From JBBSBY01 sp038205805 (GTDB lineage: Bacteria; Desulfobacterota; Desulfomonilia; Desulfomonilales; Desulfomonilaceae), in contig JBBRBO010000004.1 in assembly GCA_038205805.1 (NCBI GenBank), forward strand, positions 27,591 through 91,590: a stretch of DNA of 64,000 nt, written 5' to 3'. Under the pieces are notes generated by a model, which saw only the letters and a program-made list of their open reading frames with translations, did not search any database and was not told the DNA's origin. Numbering within the stretch: position 1 is the first letter of the stretch; every line of letters begins with the position of its first letter. This document shows, one piece after another, positions 51,987 through 61,668 of this stretch. Made by a program: the position numbers and the translations under genes.

Positions 51987-52580
51987 GCCGGCAGGGGTTC
52001 ACCCGCCTTGAGCCAACTCTGCGCCGACGGAAACCGAATCAGAAACTCTTCTGCGCTTACGGCCACTCCATCGCTCTTCAGAGCGGTTAGCTCAATCGTG
52101 CTGAACGCTGGTGTATTCGACGGCGAACCGGACTGCGAAATACCGGAGCAAGGAGCAGCCCCGCCACCTCCCCGGCCTGGAGCGTAGCTTTTTCGGTCAC
52201 CATTGCCTACACTTAGGGCGAAATGGATGGGGCATGTGAATTCCGGGCCGTAAAACCCCTCCCCTTCAGTCTATCTACCTGCTTGGGGGTTTTTCACCCT
52301 TTTTCTTTTTTGGGTTGACAAGCCTAACTTAGTTTGCAATACTGGTGTTAGATACCTTCATACTCAATTACACACCCACAAGCTTGAGAATTTCGGTTCG
52401 GCAGGCGGGAATAGCCCTCCGGTCAGGCCGCGCGTGGCGAGTGGTCAAAACAAATATCGTAGCGCATGAGAAATCGAGTTGAAGAAACGGCCGCGCTCTG
52501 GTATGCAAAAGGATTAGATTGTGGGATCGCTTTTCCTTCCTAGGCAAACCCGGAGCTTAGCAGTACACATGGTTCAGGCT
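51987..52580 (+). other. Non-coding gap after livF with possible terminator and orphan promoter
   Basis: A weak AAAACCCC/GGGGTTTT stem (52251-52293) precedes TTGACA (52315-52320), then a 17-bp spacer and AATACT (52338-52343). No gene begins until 53011 and no ORF with a ribosome site lies between. A small RNA is possible. 52584-52804 is then a TNA element. Confidence 0.4.
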
Positions 52581-52583
52581 TGA

Positions 52584-52804
52584 TACCGATGTGCTTTCAA
52601 AAAAGTAAGATCGGCGGAGCTTTTATTGCAAAGCAGGTTTTTCCAACCTCTTTCTAAGAAACTTATTGATAATCGCCGAACTCGATATTTCTCCTTGAGA
52701 CATGTCGGTCTCGGCAATTGTGAAAGTTCTTGGAGAAGGGTTTTGGGAGGAACTTCTTTCAAGAAGGTTCTCCCCAATATTGCTTTTTTGATTGTGCGTT
52801 GGCT
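52584..52804 (+). mobile_element. TNA element copy 16, intact, TGA duplication
   Basis: 221 bp, TACCGATGTGCTTTC...TGCGTTGGCT, flanked by TGA at 52581-52583 and 52805-52807. Subfamily A with both hairpins. The TGA duplication shows that the middle base of the target varies (TNA). Confidence 0.88.
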
Positions 52805-53010
52805 TGAGGCGGCTCTGCGCCCGGTTACATTTGTCACCGATTCGCTTACAAGGAGTAAGAGTGGAGAATACCGTTCTTCATAAGGTTTTCCCCGAATCTT
52901 ACTCATATCCCGTACTTGGTATAGGTCGGGCTGATTCGCCGTGCGCCTTCGCAGGGGTGAAGCCGCGTCCGTTTCAGGAACATCAACTATTTATCTAAAA
53001 GGGGTAGTGA

Positions 53011-53865
53011 ATGGACATCAAGAAAATCGCAGTCATCGGCGCGGGCCTCATGGGCTCCGGCATCGCTCAGGTCGCAGCCCAGGCCGGTTTTGACGTAGCG
53101 CTGAACGACATCGAGCAAAGATTTATTGACCGCGGTATGAACGGCATTGAAGGCAATCTCAAGCGCACCGTCGAGAAGGGAAAAATGTCCGCCCAAGATG
53201 CGGACGCTATGCGCGGAAGGCTCAAGGGCATCTTGTCCCTCAAAGAAGCCGTCGCCGACGCCGACGTCATCATAGAAGCCGTAATCGAACGCATGGACCT
53301 CAAGAAATCCGTGTACGAGCAATTGGAAGCGGCCGCAAAGGACACAACCATTTTCGCTACGAACACCTCGGGGCTCAGCGTAACGGAAATGGCCGCCGTG
53401 ACCTCCCGTCCCGAGCGGTTCATCGGCATGCACTTTTTCAATCCCGTGCCCGTCATGAAACTGGTTGAGATCATCCGCGGGATCGCCACATCCGACGAAA
53501 CAGTCGCGGTCATCAAGGCCATGACCGAAAAGATGGGGAAAACCGCCATCGAGGTCAAGGAAGCCCCCGGCTTCGTGGTGAACCGAATCCTTGTGCCCAT
53601 GATCGCCGAAGCCATATTCGTGCTGCAAGAAGGGCTTGCATCCAAAGAGGAAATCGACGCCGGCATGAAGCTCGGCGCGAATCACCCCATCGGGCCGCTC
53701 GCCTTGGCGGATCTCGTGGGACTGGACACCTTGTTGAGCGTGCAACAACACCTCTATGAGGAGTTCGGAGACTCGAAGTATCGTCCGCCGATGCTCCTCA
53801 AGCAACTGGTTCGCGCCGGCCGCTTGGGACGCAAGTCCGGTCGAGGATTTTACGATTACGCCTAA
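53011..53865 (+). CDS. 3-hydroxyacyl-CoA (3-hydroxybutyryl-CoA) dehydrogenase
   Basis: 284 residues, typical of the short monofunctional Hbd/PaaH enzymes. The NAD site is IGAGLMGSGIAQVAAQAG at residues 8-25. HFFNPVPVMKLVEII holds the catalytic His, and the C-terminal helical domain contains NHPIGPLALADLVGLD. It oxidises 3-hydroxyacyl-CoA with NAD in beta-oxidation, or the reverse. An acyl-CoA dehydrogenase follows in the same direction 149 bp later, giving two consecutive beta-oxidation steps apart from hydratase. Confidence 0.95.
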   Translation: MDIKKIAVIGAGLMGSGIAQVAAQAGFDVALNDIEQRFIDRGMNGIEGNLKRTVEKGKMSAQDADAMRGRLKGILSLKEAVADADVIIEAVIERMDLKKSVYEQLEAAAKDTTIFATNTSGLSVTEMAAVTSRPERFIGMHFFNPVPVMKLVEIIRGIATSDETVAVIKAMTEKMGKTAIEVKEAPGFVVNRILVPMIAEAIFVLQEGLASKEEIDAGMKLGANHPIGPLALADLVGLDTLLSVQQHLYEEFGDSKYRPPMLLKQLVRAGRLGRKSGRGFYDYA

Positions 53866-54014
53866 GACGGCGCCGCACAAACGCCGACTGGGAGGCCATT
53901 TTGTCGCCTTCAGTCGGATCCGGAAGAGTTCACGGGGCGCAAAGCCGCCTCACGCCCGGTAAATACGTATGAAACGAACAAGATGCGCCTTATTAAGGAC
54001 GCTCAGGAGGACCC

Positions 54015-55187
54015 GTGGAAGAAATCGAACGTTTTGGACTTAACGAAACCGAACAGATGCTTCAAGACACCGTGCGCCGTATAGCCAAAGAAAAGGTCGC
54101 GCCCGGAGCCGAAGAACGCGATCGAATCGGTGATTATCCCTATGATATGCTTGAACTCATGCGGGAAAACGGCCTCATGGGGATTGATTTCCCTGAGGAG
54201 TACGGCGGCATGGCCGCCGGAATGATCGCTCACTGCATCGCGGTGGAAGAATTAGCAAAAGTGGACGCCTCCGTTGCGCTGATGCCCTCTTGTCAGGAGC
54301 TTGGCAGCTTGCCCATTATTCTGGGGGGCAATCATGAGCAAAAGGAAAAATATCTCACGCCCCTCAGCACCGGTGAAAAGGTAGCGGCTTTCGGCTTGAC
54401 GGAAGCCAAAGGCGGTTCAGATGTGGCGGCGCTCAAGACCCGAGCGGTCCGCAAAGGCGACAAATACATCCTCAACGGCTCGAAGATGTTCATCACCAAC
54501 GGCGGCGTGGCTGATACCATCACCGTGTATGCGGTCACTAATCCCGATGCGAAGCAGCATGCGGCCGCAAGCGTGTTCATCATCGAGAAGGATATGCCCG
54601 GCTTCTCCGTGGGCAAGAAAGAAAGCAAGCTCGGTATACGCTCATCGGACACACGGGAACTCATCTTTGAAGATGTGGAAGTGCCGGTGGAGAACCTCTT
54701 GGGCGAAGAAGGAAGCGGCTTTCACATCATGATGAAGACGCTGGACTTCAGCCGTCCGTCCGTGGCCGCTCAAGCCCTGGGCATCGCTCAAGGCGCCTTC
54801 GAATACGCCACCCAGTACGCCAAAGAACGGGAAGTCTTCGGCAAGCCCATCATTCGTCATCAAGGCATAGCGTTCAAGCTAGCGGATATGGCCATGAAAT
54901 GCACCGCCGCTCGGCAGCTCCTTTACAAGACCTGCGCCCTGCTGGACGCTCACGTGAAAAAGGACCTCTCGAAGATCCCCCCGGAGATCATCCGGCATTC
55001 ATCCATGTCCAAGGCCTACTGCTCGGACGTCGCCATGTGGACGACCGTGGAAGCGGTCCAAGTCCTCGGCGGCTACGGTTACATTACCGAGTACCCCGTC
55101 GAGCGCTACATGCGCGACGCCAAGATCACCCAGATTTATGAAGGCACAAACGAAATCCAGAGAATCGTCATAGCTTCGACCTTATAA
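54015..55187 (+). CDS. Acyl-CoA dehydrogenase
   Basis: 390 residues from GTG with AGGAGG six bases upstream. FAD motifs are FGLTEAKGGSDVAAL, MFITNGG and the C-terminal QVLGGYGYITEYPVERYMRD. The catalytic Glu is in IYEGTNEIQRIV near residue 376. This is the short/medium-chain type. It desaturates acyl-CoA, passing electrons to ETF. ETF genes are not in the window. The acyl chain length is uncertain. Confidence 0.96.
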   Translation: MEEIERFGLNETEQMLQDTVRRIAKEKVAPGAEERDRIGDYPYDMLELMRENGLMGIDFPEEYGGMAAGMIAHCIAVEELAKVDASVALMPSCQELGSLPIILGGNHEQKEKYLTPLSTGEKVAAFGLTEAKGGSDVAALKTRAVRKGDKYILNGSKMFITNGGVADTITVYAVTNPDAKQHAAASVFIIEKDMPGFSVGKKESKLGIRSSDTRELIFEDVEVPVENLLGEEGSGFHIMMKTLDFSRPSVAAQALGIAQGAFEYATQYAKEREVFGKPIIRHQGIAFKLADMAMKCTAARQLLYKTCALLDAHVKKDLSKIPPEIIRHSSMSKAYCSDVAMWTTVEAVQVLGGYGYITEYPVERYMRDAKITQIYEGTNEIQRIVIASTL

Positions 55188-55318
55188 TAGGTAAAGAGTA
55201 CGACTCGGGGAGCCTGATCCAGAAATGTCTTCTCCCCGAACCTTTTTTCAAGAACCGCGACAGCGCCCCGGACTCTATTTTTCCGTGAGAAAGAGGGTCC
55301 GGCGTGTATACCAATTGC

Positions 55319-55395
55319 GTAATCGTTCACCGGGCCTGAGACATCTCTGCGCCGCGTAAAGGCCGGAGGCGAGACTCATCTCTCCTCCGGACCAC
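55319..55395 (+). repeat. GTTCACCGGG palindromic repeat with hairpin
   Basis: AATCGTTCACCGGGCC is followed at 55363-55390 by a 12-bp stem CCGGAGGCGAGA/TCTCTCCTCCGG with a CTCA loop. It is the same composite as 32487-32604 with both hairpin arms changed consistently. The 55400-55790 stretch has only open frames without ribosome sites. Confidence 0.75.
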
Positions 55396-55791
55396 TCCAT
55401 CCCGATTCCAAGTGGTTGGGGCATTCGTAGTGAACGGGGTAGATGTGTGTCGGAATAGGATTGGAAAACCTACTTCCCACGAACGAACTTCGCCCATTTG
55501 ACGATTAATCACCGAATCTGAGCGCCGAGCCACACGGATTCCAAGAATGCCGGCGAGAAAAGAGTCTATCCACACCGCTTTTTTCTTTCGCGTTTTATCG
55601 TGTTCAGGTAATATCCCCCTGAATCGCCCCTGGAGCCGGCCTATTCCCCTTGAACTCGCCGGCCGCGGGGATGAAGACGGCCTTTTCGTGGAATTTTCCT
55701 CCCTAAGGACGTATATTAAACAAGAGGCTGGTTTTTCGATGTCGGCCGACGACGGGTATTTCCGCGTCGTAACTCCTTTGTCGACTTCTTA

Positions 55792-56008
55792 TACCGATGT
55801 GCTTTCAAAAAGTGAGACCGGCGAAGCTTTTTTGCAAAGCAGGTTGTTCCAATCTCTTTCTAAGAAATTTGTGATAATCGCCGGAAGCGGCATTTTCTCC
55901 TCAAGAAAAGCCGATTCCGGCAATTGCAAAGTTCTTGGAGAGGGTTTGAGGAGAAACTTCTTTCAAGAAAGTTGTCCCCATAAGTACTTCTTTGATTACG
56001 CATTGGTA
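55792..56008 (+). mobile_element. TNA element copy 17, intact
   Basis: 217 bp, TACCGATGTGCTTTC...CGCATTGGTA, flanked by TTA at 55789-55791 and 56009-56011. Subfamily A with both hairpins. Confidence 0.9.
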
Positions 56009-56051
56009 TTAAGGAGAGTAGCGCCTATCAAGCGCTTAATATGGATCTACT

Positions 56052-56798
56052 ATGCAGAATCGTTTCCACATACCGCACTTTCTCTTGTTCTTAACCCTGG
56101 GGTTTCTCAGTGGGTGCGCTCCGGCTCAACGAGCAGTGCGACATATCGACTTCGAGCAAATTATTCCTGAAATGGAATCCAAATCACAGTTTGTGAACCA
56201 GTTTCGAGCCACGTTCGTGAAAACGCGCCATTCGTCGGTCTTTGACCGCGACATGACCGTGACGGGGGATCTGGTCTTCCAGAAACCCGACCTGTTCAGG
56301 CTTAAGCTTACCGGCGCAGTGAACGTAGAGATACTCTCGGACGGCAAGATCGTCACCGTCCTGCATGACGGGCGTGACCAGGAGATCTACGAACTCAAAG
56401 GGGAGCGAGACTCGTCGCGCTTTGCCGATCCCCTCATGGCGCTCCTGCGGAGCGTGGGTTCCGGTGGTTTGCGCAAATTTGCAGTCCTGAGCGAAAAAGT
56501 TACACCTGACGGCCTGGACCTTGTGCTGCAGCCATCCAAAGGCTCGGAATTCGAACTGATCGACAATGTTGAACTTTCCGTCTCTCCCAAGGGCGAAATG
56601 CAGGATGTGCTGGTCCACTTCAAGAATGGAGATACGGACAAGACGGAATTCAAGGAATGGTCACTTATCACGTCGGATGATCCCGATCTCATGCAGGTCC
56701 GGGAGAAACTGAGTTCGTTATCTGAGCGATACTCCAGCAGCGGTCACAGGCAAAACTCCCAGGCGTGCGGGGATCTTCGCGTGGCCGCGAATCGCTAA
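56052..56798 (+). CDS. LolA/LolB-like lipoprotein
   Basis: 248 residues. Lipoprotein signal MQNRFHIPHFLLFLTLGFLSGC-type with lipobox LSGC (Cys at residue 22; the first residues are MQNRFHIPHFLLFL). The mature domain has the half-barrel repeats ATFVKTRHSS, VTGDLVFQKPDLFRLKL and GKIVTVLHDGRDQEIYEL of the LolA fold. It probably carries or binds lipid in the periplasm or outer membrane. It stands alone after a TNA element. Confidence 0.82.
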   Translation: MQNRFHIPHFLLFLTLGFLSGCAPAQRAVRHIDFEQIIPEMESKSQFVNQFRATFVKTRHSSVFDRDMTVTGDLVFQKPDLFRLKLTGAVNVEILSDGKIVTVLHDGRDQEIYELKGERDSSRFADPLMALLRSVGSGGLRKFAVLSEKVTPDGLDLVLQPSKGSEFELIDNVELSVSPKGEMQDVLVHFKNGDTDKTEFKEWSLITSDDPDLMQVREKLSSLSERYSSSGHRQNSQACGDLRVAANR

Positions 56799-56800
56799 CA

Positions 56801-57312
56801 TCAGCGTACATTCGCCGGCTCTGTATTAATACGAATGTGCAATAAAAGAAGTAATATTGGAGAGAACCTTCTTGAAAGAAGTTTCTCCCCAAACCCCTCT
56901 CCAAGAACTTTCAAAATAGCCGCAAGTGCCTTTTCTCAAGGAGAAAAAGCCACTTCCGGTACATTTAAACGTTCTTTGATAGTAGTTAGGGAAACCTGCT
57001 CTTACAAAAATGTCCTTCACCTATATTCCTCGTTCGACAGCACATTGGTATAAATTGCGTGAATCTGCAACATCTGCGAATCAATTCTTGCTCTTCTATT
57101 CACGGATGTAGCCGATTCGTCAAAATGAGCGCCTCGAGCGCATTGGAAAGAACCTTTTCTCAAAGGTGACTTCAGCGTACATTCGCCGGCTCTGTATTAA
57201 TCTGCGTCAATCTGCGACATCTGCGGATGAATTTTTGCTCTTCTATTCACGGATGTAGCCGATTCGCCTAAATGAGCGCCTCCAGCGCATTGGAAGGAAA
57301 CTTTTCTCAAGA
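56801..57312 (+). repeat. Tandem duplication of an ATCTGCG-rich ~140-bp unit
   Basis: Unit 1 is 56801-56829 plus 57051-57161, split by a TNA element. Unit 2 is 57172-57312. Both contain TCAGCGTACATTCGCCGG, ATCTGCG motifs, TATTCACGGATGTAGCCGAT and GAGCGCCTC-AGCGCATTGGA. Unit 2 gives an empty-site comparison for the insertion in unit 1. Confidence 0.85.
56830..57050 (-). mobile_element. TNA element copy 18, intact, subfamily B
   Basis: 221 bp, TACGAATGTGCAAT...GCACATTGGTA, flanked by TAA at 56827-56829 and 57051-57053. Nearly identical to 57586-57805 and 14465-14685, so recently spread. Confidence 0.93.
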
Positions 57313-57580
57313 AGGTTCTCCCCAATCTTACATTCTTTATAACGCTTATCGTTATCAGACATCGGGCAGATAGCGCACGGCGGTGTCGAAGTCCAGATTC
57401 TTCCAGGAGTGCCCCAGAAACCGCGGAGTTGACCAGTCCTCAGCGATAGGTTTTCCCCACACGCCTTGCCTTGGAGCGGACATGTCCGTGTCGGGAAACG
57501 GCTCTCCTTTTGCGAAAAACCTCGCTTCCCACTTGGAGCCTCGAATTGTGTAAAACCTATTTTGGATCATGGACCGCTCA
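57313..57580 (+). other. Non-coding stretch between two subfamily B elements
   Basis: Part of a 1.6-kb gene-poor region (56799-58419). Two element-related remnants surround it. A minus-strand frame (57355-57660) runs into the element and lacks a start signal. I see no supported gene. Confidence 0.4.
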
Positions 57581-57585
57581 CCTAA

Positions 57586-57805
57586 TACGAATGCGCAACA
57601 AAAGAAGTAATATTGGAGAGAACCTTCTTGAAAGAAGTTTCTCCCCAAACCCCTCTCCAAGAACTTTCGAAATAGCGCAAGTGCCTTTTCTCAAGAAGAA
57701 AAAGCCACTTGCGGTGCATTTAAACATTCTTTCATAGTAGTTAGGGAAACCTGCTCTTACAAAAATGTCCTTCACCTATATTCCTCGTTCCACAGCACAT
57801 TGGTA
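57586..57805 (-). mobile_element. TNA element copy 19, intact, subfamily B
   Basis: 220 bp, TACGAATGCGCAAC...GCACATTGGTA, flanked by TAA at 57583-57585 and 57806-57808. Degenerate element-like sequence with hairpin arms continues to about 57940. Confidence 0.92.
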
Positions 57806-58196
57806 TAAAACCATTTCGCTGCTCAACGAGTAGGAGTGGGGAGACCCTTCCAGCAAGAAGCTCCTCCCCGATACCTCTACAAAAACGTTTAATTTCCCCG
57901 CATCCTGCGTTTCTCAAAGAGAAATATGGAATACGGGAGTATCGCGTTTCCGGGACCGATTGGTGATCTGGTTCGCTCTTTGGCAAGCTCCACATTGATA
58001 TTGGCTTTCTCACCTTTATTTTCTTGCATGTTCGTTTTCACCTGTGCCGAGCCAAGGGGCGCTTTGTTCCATGTACGCTGGGAGGCGGATTCGAGCCGTG
58101 ATCTATTATAAAGTTGCTCAGTTGATCTATATAGAACGCGGGGCGGCCGATAGTGCTCCCAGAGTCATATATGTCGGCCTGGGAGACAAGCGATTA

Positions 58197-58412
58197 TACC
58201 GATTCGCTTTCAAGCGTGTACGTTTGGTGGAGTCCGCTTGTGTAAAGTAGTTCTTCCGGACATTCTTACGAGCAGTTAACATTCACCTAGGGCCGTATTT
58301 CTCCGTGAGAAATTCGACTCTAAGCGCAAGTGTAAAAATGCTTCAAAAGCGGTGTGGGACCCATCCTATTTCATGAAGGTTCTCCCCAACTCTTCTTGCT
58401 TGATTGCGACGG
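58197..58412 (+). mobile_element. TNA element copy 20, strongly degenerate
   Basis: Begins TACCGATTCGCTTTC after TTA and ends near TTGATTGCGACGG. Hairpin regions survive only as fragments (GAAGGTTCTCCCC). It is an old copy and supports long residence of the family. Confidence 0.6.
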
Positions 58413-58419
58413 ACGGCGT

Positions 58420-58617
58420 CTACGCTGCGCTCATATCATTGTTCCGCAGCGGGTCTTTCAGGTGCTTGCCGTGAAGAAAAGCGTATATGATGAGGGGCGA
58501 CATCATCCCTATGGACAGTAGCCCCAGAAACGTCACGATAACCATGATGGGACCCATGGCGCAGATAAACCAAATCGTCCGTATGGCAGTGCTTGTTTCT
58601 TGACTGATTACACGCAT
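58420..58617 (-). CDS. Small membrane protein
   Basis: 65 residues from ATG 58617; AGGA lies eight bases upstream on the minus strand. Two closely spaced hydrophobic segments (AIRTIWFICAMGPIMVIV and FLGLLSIGMMSPLIIYAFL) form one or two membrane helices, with a charged C-terminal tail. It has no recognised family. The gene lies 51 bp downstream of the small secreted protein on the same strand and may be co-transcribed. Confidence 0.6.
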   Translation of the reverse strand: MRVISQETSTAIRTIWFICAMGPIMVIVTFLGLLSIGMMSPLIIYAFLHGKHLKDPLRNNDMSAA

Positions 58618-58668
58618 AACCGATTCCTATATTGTGTGGAGAGTTCGTCGGCTGCTCTAGGCCCGACA

Positions 58669-59013
58669 TCATCTCCTTTTTGCCAGTATATCTATACGTT
58701 TGCCGTCTCGTAGTGTCAGAACGCCGCGTACCTGATTCGCCGATAGCATAGTTCCGGTGAAAACATACCCGCTGGGGTGACTTGCCGTTACGCGACCCTG
58801 ATCTACTCCGCCGGTAAAGTGATAGGTGTCTTTTCCACCAAAAAGTTTGTAGACGTGAGCGACACCACGAATGGAGGCGCCTGATTGCTCCACGTTCGCT
58901 TTTACCTTGGAGCCGAATACGTTGGCCTGCCAATTACCGGCGACATTGGGCTCCGCTGCCATAAGCGGTAAAGCCACCAAGAGCGCTGGGAGTAAAAATG
59001 TGATAATTTTCAT
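58669..59013 (-). CDS. Small secreted beta-rich protein
   Basis: 114 residues from ATG 59013, with AGGAG six bases upstream. Signal peptide KIITFLLPALLVALPLMA, cleaved near residue 20. The mature part is beta-rich (NVAGNWQANVFGSKVKANVE, GGVDQGRVTASHPSGYVFTG) like small lipocalin-type or DUF-class secreted proteins. The function is unknown. A longer upstream frame lacks support. Confidence 0.72.
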   Translation of the reverse strand: MKIITFLLPALLVALPLMAAEPNVAGNWQANVFGSKVKANVEQSGASIRGVAHVYKLFGGKDTYHFTGGVDQGRVTASHPSGYVFTGTMLSANQVRGVLTLRDGKRIDILAKRR

Positions 59014-59257
59014 ATGGGTCTCCTGTATACGTATATGTAGTCGAAAACGACGCCTTGTTCCGTAGAAATTCCGTCCGGTATGACTCGGGCCGGCGGGAAC
59101 CCCATCTCCGTGACTTTCGCCGCGTTTTGTGCGACCCTTTACCGAATACGGTTGTTCACCGCAAGGCAAGCGACTGCCGATGGGAGGAAGACTCATGGTA
59201 ACCGTTCACCAGGAACAGCGCAATGAAACGGAATCACATAGAGGCTGGTTACTATAC

Positions 59258-60577
59258 ATGAACCCGGACCCATCTCACAGTTTCAGTGAAGAACGCGGCG
59301 GTTCTTTGGAGTTCCAGCGTTCAGCGACGTTCGCTCTCCGCAAAGCCTCGGCGGCCGCCCTCGTTTTTTGGCTGTTCGTGTGGGCGCTTACCGTCACGGC
59401 GGCCCCGGCGCAAGCGCAATCCACGGATAAAAAACCCCTACGCATAGGTGTGGCCGTAGCGCTCACAGGCGCTTTCGGCAAGGACGGCAGTCTCGTAAAG
59501 GACGCCTACACCTTGTGGATGGAAACAGTGAATGCTCAAGGCGGGATAAACGGTCACCCCGTTGAAATCATCTTCAATGACGACAAAAGCGACCCATCCA
59601 CCAACGCCAAGCTCCTCGATAAGTTCATTGTGAGCGACAAGGTGGATCTCCTCCTGGGCGGCTTCGGCAGCAGCCAGGTGTTTGCGGGAGTCCCGGTGGC
59701 GGAACGCTCGGCATTTCCGTTGATAAGCGGCGGTGCAAGCTCGGACAAGCTCTTTGAACGGGGATTCAAGTATTATTTTTCCACCTTGGGTCGCGCCACC
59801 GAGGAAGTTCGTGGGTGCGTCGAAGTCTTCGCCGCAATGGACCCTAAACCCAAGACCGCCGCCATTATCGGCGCGGATATTCTGTTCACCTCATTGGCCT
59901 GCGAGGGCTTTAAGCGATACTGCGCAGAAAAGGGCATTGAGGTTGTGCACTACGAGCTGTTTCCAATGTCCTTGCAGGACTACAATTCGTTGCTGTTCAA
60001 GGTTAAGACCAAGAACCCGGACATACTGCTCGTGGGATCTCACTTATTGGTGGCCATGAACGTCATCAAGGGCATGAAGGAGATCGACTTTACGCCCAAA
60101 GGGGTCGCCTTCAGTTACGGCCCCACCGTCCCCAAGTTCGTCGAAGACCTGGGACCGGATGCGGCGGGAGTAGTCGCCGCTTCCGAGTGGACCCCACACA
60201 TGCCGTACACCGGCAAGGTCTTTGGGACTGCCGCTGATTTCGACAAAAAGTATGTCGAGCGCTTCGGCCGTCACCCGGATTACGTCGAGGCCGCTGCGGC
60301 GGCGGGAGCCGTCGCCCAGCAACTGGTCATCGAGGAGTTGGGTCTGAAACCTCCCCTCACCAAGGAATCCCGCGAACTCATTGCCAAAAAGCTCCATGAG
60401 GAAACCTTCGACACCTTTTATGGACACGTCGCTTTTGGGCGGACAGGCGCGAACGAGGCGCATCCCCCTGTGGCGGTTCAGGTCCAAGGAGGTCGCCTGG
60501 TGACCGTGTTTCCCCTCGAGTTTGCTGAAGCCCCGACGATCTATCCCTTAACCCCATGGAAGGATCGCAAGCGCTGA
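59258..60577 (+). CDS. livK: LIV-type ABC transporter substrate-binding protein 2
   Basis: 439 residues from ATG 59258; the 5' extension to 59129 overlaps a GTTCACCAGGA repeat and is rejected. No strong Shine-Dalgarno. A long n-region precedes the signal segment AALVFWLFVWALTVTAAPAQA. Mature features are RIGVAVALTGAFGKDG, the GGASSDKLFERGFKYYFST loop and a C-terminal HVAFGRTGANEAHPP. It captures amino acids, or possibly aromatic acids, in the periplasm. It is only loosely similar to the copy at 47050. Confidence 0.87.
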   Translation: MNPDPSHSFSEERGGSLEFQRSATFALRKASAAALVFWLFVWALTVTAAPAQAQSTDKKPLRIGVAVALTGAFGKDGSLVKDAYTLWMETVNAQGGINGHPVEIIFNDDKSDPSTNAKLLDKFIVSDKVDLLLGGFGSSQVFAGVPVAERSAFPLISGGASSDKLFERGFKYYFSTLGRATEEVRGCVEVFAAMDPKPKTAAIIGADILFTSLACEGFKRYCAEKGIEVVHYELFPMSLQDYNSLLFKVKTKNPDILLVGSHLLVAMNVIKGMKEIDFTPKGVAFSYGPTVPKFVEDLGPDAAGVVAASEWTPHMPYTGKVFGTAADFDKKYVERFGRHPDYVEAAAAAGAVAQQLVIEELGLKPPLTKESRELIAKKLHEETFDTFYGHVAFGRTGANEAHPPVAVQVQGGRLVTVFPLEFAEAPTIYPLTPWKDRKR

Positions 60578-60792
60578 TGACGGCCACGGCGGACACATAT
60601 ACGAGCGGGAACGGCTTTATGCCCACTCGCATGCAAGAAAGGGAGGAGTGGGACGACTTCTCTTGTAAAGGGGGGCTTCGCACCTTCTTTCTAAAGAAAG
60701 CTTATCTTCACCGAAACAAGGCAATGTCTCCTTGAAACGCCCGTTTCGGCATTGGAAACGTTCTTTGATCGCGGATCGGTACGGCGCCGTGG

Positions 60793-61668
60793 GTGAACGG
60801 TAGCGTGTTCCTCCAGGCGGTAATCAACGGGCTCCTCTTGGGTGGTATTTACGCCGCTTACTCCGCCGGATTCTCCTTGATCTTCGGCGTGATGGGAGTG
60901 GTCAACCTCGCCCACGGCGAACTCATCATGCTGGGGGCATTTACCTCCTATTGGCTGTTCGTTTTTCTCCACCTGGACCCGTACGCCTCGGCGCCCATTG
61001 CGGCGGTATTTCTCTTTGTTTTCGGGTATATCCTGCAACGCTTCATCATCAACAGAGTTATCGACCAGCCGCATATCATGAGCTACATCCTGACCTTCGG
61101 GATACATCTCGTTATCGCAAATGTGGCATTGAAGCTGTGGAGCCACGATTATCGCACCATCACCACGTCCTATTCCGGCGCAAATATAGCTTTTTGGGGC
61201 GTGAACGTGCCGCTCTCACGACTGGCCGCTTTTGCGCTGTCTCTGGCCATCACCTACGGGCTTTGGGTCTTTCTGACCCGCACGGAAACGGGGCGGGCCA
61301 TTCAGGCCACGGCTATGGACAAGACCCTAGCCCAATTGTGCGGCGTAAAGATCCGCAGCGTGTATGCGCTCACCTTCGGCGTGGGGTCGGCCATGAGCGG
61401 TCTAGCCGGCGCAGCGATCAGTCCATTCGTGGTGATTTATCCTGAAATGGGCCTCAGTTACACCATTACCGCATTTTGCGTGGTGGTGCTGGGCGGTATG
61501 GGCTACATGCCGGGGGTAATACTCGGTGGAGTGGCTCTAGGTCTTGCGCAATCCATATCGTCAATGTACCTGACCTCCGGGATTTCCGTGGCGCTCACGT
61601 TCATTATTCTTTTCCTGACGCTTGTGTTCCGACCAGCCGGGATAATGGGAAAGGGATTGCTCACATGA
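60793..61668 (+). CDS. livH: LIV-type ABC permease LivH, importer 2
   Basis: 291 residues from GTG. Membrane segments with GLLLGGIYAAYSAGFSLIFG and AVVLGGMGYMPGVILGG-type motifs. A degenerate TNA-element remnant (about 60650-60782) lies between livK and this gene. Its stop overlaps livM by four bases. Confidence 0.94.
   Translation: MNGSVFLQAVINGLLLGGIYAAYSAGFSLIFGVMGVVNLAHGELIMLGAFTSYWLFVFLHLDPYASAPIAAVFLFVFGYILQRFIINRVIDQPHIMSYILTFGIHLVIANVALKLWSHDYRTITTSYSGANIAFWGVNVPLSRLAAFALSLAITYGLWVFLTRTETGRAIQATAMDKTLAQLCGVKIRSVYALTFGVGSAMSGLAGAAISPFVVIYPEMGLSYTITAFCVVVLGGMGYMPGVILGGVALGLAQSISSMYLTSGISVALTFIILFLTLVFRPAGIMGKGLLT

Noticed and set aside
55547..56170. Frame of 207 residues across the gap before the lipoprotein gene
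   Set aside because: It runs through a TNA element and has no ribosome site or family motif.
56830..57805. Possible CRISPR-like array from repeated hairpins
   Set aside because: The copies are 220 bp, far apart and flanked by 3-bp duplications; there are no short regular spacers or cas genes.
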